The notes under the pieces were generated by a model, which was given only the letters and a program-made list of their open reading frames with translations, had not been told where the DNA came from and made no database searches. The translations under genes were made by a program, and so were the position numbers. DNA of 7,226 nt. Source: Tannerella sp. GTDB taxonomy: Bacteria; Bacteroidota; Bacteroidia; Bacteroidales; Tannerellaceae. Location: the NCBI GenBank assembly GCA_031267485.1, contig JAIRYY010000059.1, positions 1 through 7,226 on the forward strand. Direction: 5' to 3'. Numbering within the stretch: position 1 is the first letter of the stretch; each line of letters starts with the position of its first letter. Shown one piece after another: positions 1-4,768 of the stretch.

Positions 1-531
1 GCGGTCACACCTCTGGACGAATGGATGTCGTTCCTGAAAACGGGCCAAATCCCGGACGACGCGAAAGCCGTCGGTCTGGCCGAGGCGCGGGAACGGCTGC
101 ACCGCGACCGCCTGAGCAAAGAGGAACAGCAGGCTTACGATGCGGACATGGAAGCCATACGCTATCAGCGCAGCGTCATTCAGACCGGAATCATAGAGGG
201 ACGCGAGGAAGGCCGCGATGAAGGCCTGGAAGAAGGTTTGAAAGAAGGTTTGAAAAAGGGGATGAAAGAGGGTTTGAAAAAGGGTATGAAAGAGGGAATG
301 AAAATAGGAATGGAAAAAGGAATGGAAAAGGGAATGGAAAAAGGGATGGAAAAGGGAATGGAAAAAGGATTGGAGAAGGGAATGGAGACGGGAATGGAAA
401 AAGGGCGCGAAGAAGGGGCGAAAATGGAAGCTGTAAATATCGCCAGGCGGGCGTTAGCCTGCGGGGTATCGCTGGAGGACGTCGTGAAAATGACCGGTTT
501 GACGGAAGAAGAAATAAACTCCTCCGACTAA
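1..531 (+). CDS. Rpn family PD-(D/E)XK nuclease / putative transposase, C-terminal part (5' end outside window)
   Basis: The reading frame is open from base 1 and ends at TAA 529-531, so the gene starts upstream; the ATG at 25 is internal to the conserved text. The first residues (TPLDEWMSFLKTG) and the following charged helix resemble the region after the nuclease core in Bacteroidales proteins annotated as PD-(D/E)XK nuclease family transposase (Rpn/YhgA-like). The catalytic core is not in the window, so activity cannot be judged. The tail has a long Gly-x-x-x repeat rich in Glu, Lys and Met (bases 187-420), probably helical or coiled-coil, and ends with a small helical segment containing MTGLTEEEI, common at the C-terminus of this family. 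Known Rpn proteins promote RecA-independent recombination, and some E. coli members act in phage defence. No inverted repeats or target-site duplication are visible, so a mobile element cannot be delimited. Confidence 0.82.
   Translation, partial: AVTPLDEWMSFLKTGQIPDDAKAVGLAEARERLHRDRLSKEEQQAYDADMEAIRYQRSVIQTGIIEGREEGRDEGLEEGLKEGLKKGMKEGLKKGMKEGMKIGMEKGMEKGMEKGMEKGMEKGLEKGMETGMEKGREEGAKMEAVNIARRALACGVSLEDVVKMTGLTEEEINSSD
187..420 (+). repeat. 12-bp tandem repeat encoding (G-x-x-x)n within the Rpn tail
   Basis: Twenty glycine codons occur exactly every 12 nt from 187 to 415. Units are diverged at the 5' side (GAGGAAGGCCGC-like, then GGTTTGAAAAAG) and nearly identical between 307 and 366 (GGAATGGAAAAA or GGAATGGAAAAG). 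Since the unit is a multiple of three, gain or loss of copies would lengthen or shorten the helical tail without a frameshift. The homogeneous core next to diverged flanks suggests recent slippage expansion. Confidence 0.9.
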
Positions 532-601
532 ATATGAGATGAATAACCTCTCCTGATTCCAATTTATGCGGCCGAATCGTTTTCATTCCGAAAATTTTGT
601 C

Positions 602-609
602 TATGTTTG
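602..609 (+). promoter_or_regulatory. Bacteroidota-type -7 box, promoter for sufS-rnhB
   Basis: TATGTTTG fits the Bacteroidota sigma-factor -7 consensus TAnnTTTG exactly. The upstream -33 box is weak: only TTTT/TTTC at 580-584, with a 17-18 nt gap, instead of TTTG. Transcription would start near 614-617, leaving a leader of about 15-20 nt before the ATG at 633. The 101-nt gap 532-632 holds nothing else I can support; I see no clear terminator for the upstream gene. Confidence 0.6.
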
Positions 610-632
610 GCCGCTGTTAAAATAAAACTGAC

Positions 633-1844
633 ATGGACGTAAACAAAATAAGAGACGATTTTCCCATTCTGCACCGTACGGTATACGGCAGGCCTTTGAT
701 TTATCTTGACAATACGGCGACCACGCAGAAGCCGCGGTGCGTGGTGGAAAAGATTACGGAGGAATATTATAATGTAAATGCGAACATTCATCGCGGCGTG
801 CATTTCCTGAGTATGCAGGCTACGGAGGCTCACGAGGAGGCGCGCTGCACGGTGCGGAAATTCATAAATGCGGGCAAGTCCGGCGAAATCATTTTTACGC
901 GCGGCACGACGGAGGCCATCAATCTTATCGCGTCGAGTTTTACCTACGAGTATATGGCTCCGGGCGACGAGGTTATCATTTCGGCCATGGAGCATCATTC
1001 GAACATCGTGCCGTGGCAGATTCAGGCGGTGCGACAGGGCATCGTCATCAAGGTCATACCTGTCGACGGGACGGGGGAGCTTGATATGGAGGCTTTCGCG
1101 AAACTGTTCTCTCCGAAGACGAGGATTGTGTCCGTAACGCACATTTCCAATGTCCTCGGCACAATCAATCCGGTTGAGGATATTATCCGCATCGCGCACG
1201 CGCACAGTGTGCCGGTGTTGATTGACGGGGCGCAGGCCGTAGCGCATCAGCAAGTCGACGTACAGGCGCTGGATGCCGATTTCTACGCTTTTTCGGGGCA
1301 TAAGGTTTACGGCCCGACGGGAATAGGCGTCCTCTACGGCAAGGAAAAGTGGCTGGACGGAATACCGCCGTATCAGGGCGGCGGCGAGATGATATCCTCC
1401 GTATCGTTCGAACAGACCCGATTCAACGCGTTACCGTTCAAATTCGAGGCCGGCACGCCGGACTACATCGGCAGTACGGCGCTGGCTGTCGCGCTGGATT
1501 ATGTGAGCGGGATTGGCCTCGCGGAAATCGCAAGGCATGAAAATGAACTGTTGCGCCATGCGACGGAACGGTTCATGTCAGTGGAGGGCATGCGTATTTT
1601 TGGAAATTCGCCGCACAAAAACGGCATAGTCTCGTTCTTAGTCAACAACATTCATCACTATGACATGGGGATGCTGCTGGACCGCCTCGGCATCGCTGTC
1701 CGGACGGGGCATCACTGCGCCGAACCGCTCATGCATGCGCTCGGCGTCGAGGGTACGGTCAGGGCTTCATTCGCCGTCTACAACACAAAGGATGAAATAG
1801 ACGCGCTGATTGCGGGCATCGAAAAAGTAGCCGGCATGTTCTGA
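633..1844 (+). CDS. sufS: SufS-type cysteine desulfurase
   Basis: This is a PLP-dependent enzyme of class V aminotransferase fold that removes sulfur from L-cysteine, giving alanine and an enzyme persulfide for iron-sulfur cluster assembly; it is cytosolic. At 403 residues it matches the usual SufS length. Visible landmarks are the N-terminal PLIYLDNTATTQKP (21-34), the cofactor-stacking His in MEHHSN (119-124), the IDGAQ aspartate that contacts the PLP nitrogen (D198), the Schiff-base lysine in SGHKVYGPTG (K224), and the persulfide cysteine in RTGHHCAEP (C362). K224 and C362 fit E. coli SufS K226 and C364. The short form of the active-site loop identifies the SufS group, not IscS. The start at 633 has no strong Shine-Dalgarno but gives the standard N-terminus. 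It is followed 12 nt later by rnhB. No sufBCD or sufE is visible here, although those genes are often adjacent. Confidence 0.95.
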   Translation: MDVNKIRDDFPILHRTVYGRPLIYLDNTATTQKPRCVVEKITEEYYNVNANIHRGVHFLSMQATEAHEEARCTVRKFINAGKSGEIIFTRGTTEAINLIASSFTYEYMAPGDEVIISAMEHHSNIVPWQIQAVRQGIVIKVIPVDGTGELDMEAFAKLFSPKTRIVSVTHISNVLGTINPVEDIIRIAHAHSVPVLIDGAQAVAHQQVDVQALDADFYAFSGHKVYGPTGIGVLYGKEKWLDGIPPYQGGGEMISSVSFEQTRFNALPFKFEAGTPDYIGSTALAVALDYVSGIGLAEIARHENELLRHATERFMSVEGMRIFGNSPHKNGIVSFLVNNIHHYDMGMLLDRLGIAVRTGHHCAEPLMHALGVEGTVRASFAVYNTKDEIDALIAGIEKVAGMF

Positions 1845-1856
1845 AAGGAAATCATT

Positions 1857-2477
1857 ATGAAGAAGAAGAAAGCCATACTGTTACCCTGCCTGGAAAAAGG
1901 CCGGCTGGAAGCGGGATGCGACGAGGCCGGACGGGGCTGTCTCGCCGGGGCCGTATATGCCGCGGCGGTTATTCTTCCGCCGGATTTCCGCAATGAGGAA
2001 CTGAACGACAGCAAACAACTGACGGAACGGCAGCGCGAGGCGTTGCGCCCCCTGATAGAAAACGAAGCCCTGGCATGGGCCATAGGCGTTGTAACGCCCG
2101 AAGAAATAGACCGCATAAACATACTGAAAGCTTCATTCCTGGCAATGCACCGGGCGATAGAGCAACTTCGCGTGACGCCGGAGCATCTGCTTGTCGACGG
2201 GAACCGTTTCACGCCCTATCCCGGAATCCCGCACACGACGGTAGTCAAAGGCGACGGCAAATACCTCTCCATTGCCGCCGCATCCGTCCTGGCCAAAACG
2301 CACCGCGACGAATACATGGACGGACTGAACGGCAAATATCCCGGCTATTCGTGGGACAGGAACAGGGGATATCCGACGAAAGCCCACCGCGACGCTATCC
2401 GCATCCTCGGGACAACGCCCTGCCACCGCAAGTCATTCACCCTGCTGCCTCCCGTACAGCTAACGCTCGACTTTTGA
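1857..2477 (+). CDS. rnhB: Ribonuclease HII
   Basis: The product cleaves the RNA strand of RNA-DNA hybrids and starts removal of single ribonucleotides misincorporated into DNA. It has 206 residues, the normal size. The motif CDEAGRG supplies catalytic D22 and E23, LLVDGN supplies D114, and HRDEYM supplies D151; DSKQL (51-55) and the C-terminal YPTKAH region (172-177) are also typical of RNase HII. Together these form the four-carboxylate metal site, so the enzyme looks intact. The start is supported by an AAAGGAAA Shine-Dalgarno-like stretch at 1844-1851, about 5 nt before the ATG. The 12-nt gap after sufS suggests co-transcription; the link looks like genome organisation rather than shared function. 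No separate promoter is seen. Confidence 0.96.
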   Translation: MKKKKAILLPCLEKGRLEAGCDEAGRGCLAGAVYAAAVILPPDFRNEELNDSKQLTERQREALRPLIENEALAWAIGVVTPEEIDRINILKASFLAMHRAIEQLRVTPEHLLVDGNRFTPYPGIPHTTVVKGDGKYLSIAAASVLAKTHRDEYMDGLNGKYPGYSWDRNRGYPTKAHRDAIRILGTTPCHRKSFTLLPPVQLTLDF

Positions 2478-2518
2478 TTTATTTGCATCGCCGGCGTGCG
2501 GTTTATCGAAAAAAACGC

Positions 2519-2526
2519 TACTTTTG
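2519..2526 (+). promoter_or_regulatory. Bacteroidota-type -7 box, promoter for the esterase gene
   Basis: TACTTTTG matches TAnnTTTG exactly. No good TTTG lies 19-21 nt upstream; the only nearby TTTG (2482-2485) is 33 nt away, so the -33 side is weak. The start point would be near 2531-2535, giving an A/T-rich leader of about 25-30 nt with no Shine-Dalgarno before ATG 2560, which is usual for this phylum. The whole 2478-2559 gap is 82 nt. Confidence 0.55.
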
Positions 2527-2559
2527 TGGAATCATTAAATCAATAAAATAAATTTACCA

Positions 2560-3426
2560 ATGAAACGACATTTATTTATTGCCGGACTGTTAATCATCAG
2601 TAATTTGTCCATAGCGCAAACCGGCAAGGTCTATGAAACGCGGACCGTAAAAAGCGAGATTCTCAAGGCTGAGCGTAAATATTCGATTTATCTGCCGCCG
2701 GGTTATGACGAAACAGACCGCAGCTATCCGGTTTTATATCTGTTGCACGGGTCGGGGGACAACCATACCGGGTGGGTTCAGTTCGGGCAGGTGCAGCACA
2801 TTGCCGACCGGACGATTGCCGCCGGACTGGCCGGCCCCATGATTATCGTTATGCCCGATGCCGACACCGGCAGACGGGGATATTTCAACGATATAAAAGG
2901 GGATTTCAATTATGAAGACTTTTTCTTCAAGGAACTCGTTCCGCACATTGAAAAAACATACCGCGTGAGAACCGAGCGACGCTATCGCGCCGTTTCCGGC
3001 CTGTCGATGGGAGGAGGAGGAACCATTTTCTACGCCCTGCACCATCCCGAAATGTTTGCCGCAGCGGCGCCCCTGAGCGCGGCAACGGGTAGCTGGACGC
3101 CGGAACAGCACAGGGAACGCGCGGGGAATTTGTCCGGAATACCGGACGCCGCAATCGAAGCGCATTTCAGGCGTCACAGCATAGAGGAAATAATCAGTAA
3201 CGCATCGGAAGAAGAACTCAAGCAAATCAGGAGCGTGCGCTGGTATGTAAGTTGCGGGGACGATGATTTTCTTTATGAGGGGAACGCGCGCATGCACGTC
3301 GCTTTCAGGAAAAGCGAAATATCCCACGAATACAGGGTCAAGGACGGCGGACACTCATGGACTTACTGGCGAATGGAACTTCCGCTGGTTCTTGAATTTG
3401 TCTCCAAATCATTCATGCAACACTGA
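2560..3426 (+). CDS. Secreted alpha/beta-hydrolase esterase (PF00756, esterase D / CE1-like)
   Basis: The 288-residue product starts with a signal peptide (basic MKR, hydrophobic core, cleavage likely after SIA near residue 19). There is no lipobox cysteine, so a periplasmic or exported soluble enzyme is expected. The strand YSIYLPPGYD (41-50), the YPVLYLLHGSGDN oxyanion-side loop (56-68) and the nucleophile elbow GLSMGG with Ser149 are hallmarks of the putative-esterase family, which includes feruloyl and acetyl xylan esterases and S-formylglutathione hydrolase. The acid is probably one of the aspartates in CGDDDF (232-237), and the histidine is H265 in GGHSWTYW. The triad therefore looks complete. 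The substrate cannot be told; no carbohydrate-binding domain is attached and no xylanase or SusCD genes are visible. It has its own promoter and converges on the acyltransferase gene with only 18 nt between stop codons. Confidence 0.87.
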   Translation: MKRHLFIAGLLIISNLSIAQTGKVYETRTVKSEILKAERKYSIYLPPGYDETDRSYPVLYLLHGSGDNHTGWVQFGQVQHIADRTIAAGLAGPMIIVMPDADTGRRGYFNDIKGDFNYEDFFFKELVPHIEKTYRVRTERRYRAVSGLSMGGGGTIFYALHHPEMFAAAAPLSAATGSWTPEQHRERAGNLSGIPDAAIEAHFRRHSIEEIISNASEEELKQIRSVRWYVSCGDDDFLYEGNARMHVAFRKSEISHEYRVKDGGHSWTYWRMELPLVLEFVSKSFMQH

Positions 3427-3444
3427 ACGCGTTCGGATAATTTC

Positions 3445-4560
3445 TCACACTTTCAGGAACACGTTCTTTTTATACAGGAACAGGAGGAACAGCCAGCAGA
3501 CGGCGACGTACCCCGTGGCGTTGACCAGGTTCGCCCATTCCTCCGGGAACAGGCCGGCCAGCCCGCCGAAAAAGAAACCGGACGCCTGCCGGAAATCAAT
3601 CATCCGCTGGGCCAGATAAATCGTGATTGAGTTCATCCCGACAACGCGGAAGAAAAACGTCCATTTCCGGTAGCCCCTCACATCCACAATGTAATGGAAC
3701 GCCGCAAACAGGAAGAGGGAATATGCGCCTACCACGCAGACGAAGGAACTGCTCCATAGCATTTTGTTGACCGGGAAAACGTAACTCCACGCCCACCCGG
3801 CAAGGAGCAGCGCGGCGGCAGCGGCAAGCATGTACGGCGTTTTCCGGCGGCCGGCAGGATGGTCGTCCGGAAGACGGACGAACTGTCCGGTGAACATGCC
3901 CAGCATCGCCGTCACGACAGCCGGGAGGGTACTCAGCAATCCCTCCGGGTCAAAGTGATTCTCCCCGTAAATCAGCCTTCCCGGCAACAGCAGGCGGTCG
4001 ACGGTTCCGGCAAAATTATGTTCGAACGAATACGTCTCCGGCCCGCCCGGAACGAGCCACATCAAAAGCCAGTAACCGACAAGGATAGCGGCGGCAACTA
4101 CGCCCAGCGTCCGGGTTTTGAACTTCATGAACAGCAGCGCCGAAATCATCCAGGCCAGGCCGATGCGCCCCAGGACGCTTGCACACCGCAGATGCGCAAA
4201 ATCCAGCCTGAAAAACCCGTTGTATACCATCCCCAGGAAGACGAGAACCGCGCCCCGCCTGATCACTTTCAGGAAAATCTGCCGCTCCGTTTTACCCCGC
4301 GCCCGCTGTCCGGCCAGCGAAAAGGGAAACGATATGCCTGCAATAAACAGAAACAGCGGAAAAATCGTGTCGTGATGCGTAAGGCCATTCCATGCCACAT
4401 GCGACATCTGCGACGAGAGCCAACCCATAATCCCGGACGCGGGGAACAGGCCGCACAGGGAGACAACCCAGTCCGCCAGTCCCATAATGAACAGCATGTC
4501 AAATCCCCGGAGCGCATCAAGCGACAAAAGCCTTTCCTTTCTGTTAAATCCCGATTCCAT
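3445..4560 (-). CDS. DUF5009 / COG4299-type multi-pass membrane acyltransferase (HGSNAT-like)
   Basis: The 371-residue protein is strongly hydrophobic with roughly ten predicted membrane spans. The N-terminal LLSLDALRGFDMLFIMG is the family signature of predicted acyltransferases related to heparan-alpha-glucosaminide N-acetyltransferase. The block HVAWNGLTHHDTIFP (54-68) parallels the HGSNAT segment containing its active-site histidine, so H54 is the candidate acetyl-carrying residue. FDPEGLLSTLPA (203-214) and PVNKMLWSSSFV (263-274) are further conserved stretches. By analogy it would move an acyl group from cytoplasmic acyl-CoA across the inner membrane to an amino sugar or glycan on the periplasmic face; the bacterial acceptor is unknown. 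The start at 4558-4560 fits the family N-terminus, and a -7 box lies 35-42 nt upstream. It is divergent from the M56-BlaI operon and convergent with the esterase. Confidence 0.87.
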   Translation of the reverse strand: MESGFNRKERLLSLDALRGFDMLFIMGLADWVVSLCGLFPASGIMGWLSSQMSHVAWNGLTHHDTIFPLFLFIAGISFPFSLAGQRARGKTERQIFLKVIRRGAVLVFLGMVYNGFFRLDFAHLRCASVLGRIGLAWMISALLFMKFKTRTLGVVAAAILVGYWLLMWLVPGGPETYSFEHNFAGTVDRLLLPGRLIYGENHFDPEGLLSTLPAVVTAMLGMFTGQFVRLPDDHPAGRRKTPYMLAAAAALLLAGWAWSYVFPVNKMLWSSSFVCVVGAYSLFLFAAFHYIVDVRGYRKWTFFFRVVGMNSITIYLAQRMIDFRQASGFFFGGLAGLFPEEWANLVNATGYVAVCWLFLLFLYKKNVFLKV

Positions 4561-4594
4561 AGTCTGATTGTTTTGAGGTTAAAAATACGAGGTG

Positions 4595-4602
4595 CAAATA
4601 TA
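4595..4602 (-). promoter_or_regulatory. Bacteroidota-type -7 box, promoter for the acyltransferase gene
   Basis: Read on the minus strand, the site is TATATTTG, an exact TAnnTTTG. A -33 box is imperfect (TGTG about 20 nt upstream, 4623-4626). The leader to the ATG at 4560 would be about 25-30 nt. It faces away from the promoter at 4708-4738. Confidence 0.55.
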
Positions 4603-4642
4603 TGGAATTATTTATCATCCGGCACATACTTTCGCTGCAAAA

Positions 4643-4675
4643 ACCGGCGAGAATGTTACCGGAATTTCCGCCGGT
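4643..4675 (+). repeat. Inverted repeat in the divergent intergenic region, followed by a T-rich run
   Basis: ACCGGCG (4643-4649) and CGCCGGT (4669-4675) form a perfect 7-bp inverted repeat with a 19-nt loop. The loop side includes an 11-bp odd palindrome, CGGAATTTCCG (4660-4670), which overlaps the right arm. A T-rich run follows (4681-4685). It could be a hairpin, a weak terminator for antisense reads, or a binding site; its role is not known. Confidence 0.35.
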
Positions 4676-4689
4676 CTAAATTTTTAGTC
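4674..4689 (+). promoter_or_regulatory. Candidate upstream operator O1 (GTCTA-N6-TAGTC) for the BlaI-like repressor
   Basis: GTCTA and TAGTC flank six bases (AATTTT). This is the same arm sequence and spacing as the perfect dyad at 4714-4729, with one mismatch in the left arm. The two sites are exactly 40 bp apart, about four helical turns, so dimers could sit on the same DNA face. O1 lies just upstream of the -33 box of the M56 promoter. That it binds the BlaI-like protein is inference. Confidence 0.45.
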
Positions 4690-4707
4690 GAAAAAAGCCC
4701 CGGAATG

Positions 4708-4738
4708 TTTGCTGACTAAAAAAATAGTCATACATTTG
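4708..4738 (+). promoter_or_regulatory. Bacteroidota sigma promoter for the M56-blaI operon (TTTG-N19-TAnnTTTG)
   Basis: The -33 box is TTTG at 4708-4711 and the -7 box is TACATTTG at 4731-4738, separated by exactly 19 nt. Both boxes match the Bacteroidota consensus, making this the best promoter in the window. Transcription should begin around 4743-4748, leaving a leader of about 20-25 nt to ATG 4769. Confidence 0.75.
4713..4730 (+). promoter_or_regulatory. Candidate main operator O2 (TGACTA-N6-TAGTCA) inside the promoter spacer
   Basis: A perfect 6+6 bp dyad around AAAAAA fills almost the whole spacer between the -33 and -7 boxes, where a bound repressor would block RNA polymerase. As I recall it, the staphylococcal mec operator has ACTA and TAGT arms that are also six bases apart, so the arm geometry agrees with a BlaI/MecI site, although the inner TACA/TGTA core is replaced here by A's. 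The operon it controls encodes a BlaI-family repressor, which points to autoregulation. Confidence 0.6.
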
Positions 4739-4768
4739 CGGCGGAACAATTGAAAAACATACGGAGAT

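Noticed and set aside
300..420. Tandem repeats as a CRISPR array
   Set aside because: Units are 12 bp with no spacers and keep the reading frame; this is a protein-coding tandem repeat.
191..586. Minus-strand open frame with Phe-Pro repeats
   Set aside because: The repeats are the complement of the GGAATGGAAAAA tract; the plus-strand frame continues a recognisable family.
564..1301. Long minus-strand open frame (245 codons) opposite sufS
   Set aside because: It is fully antisense to a well-supported enzyme, has no recognisable domain, and is Arg/His-rich as expected of a shadow frame in GC-rich coding DNA.
2489..2496. CGCCGGCG palindrome after rnhB as a terminator stem
   Set aside because: There is no room for a loop, the flanking pairing is interrupted, and no T-run follows directly.
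2734..3354. Minus-strand frame opposite the esterase
   Set aside because: The plus strand has a signal peptide and an intact catalytic triad; the reverse frame has nothing recognisable.
3425..3434. GAACGCGTTC palindrome between the convergent stop codons
   Set aside because: A 10-bp palindrome without a loop and without a T-run on either strand is not a convincing terminator and may be chance.
3859..4719. Plus-strand open frame of 286 codons opposite the acyltransferase
   Set aside because: It is antisense to a clear membrane protein with conserved motifs, is highly polar and unlike any family I know, and runs through the divergent promoter region.
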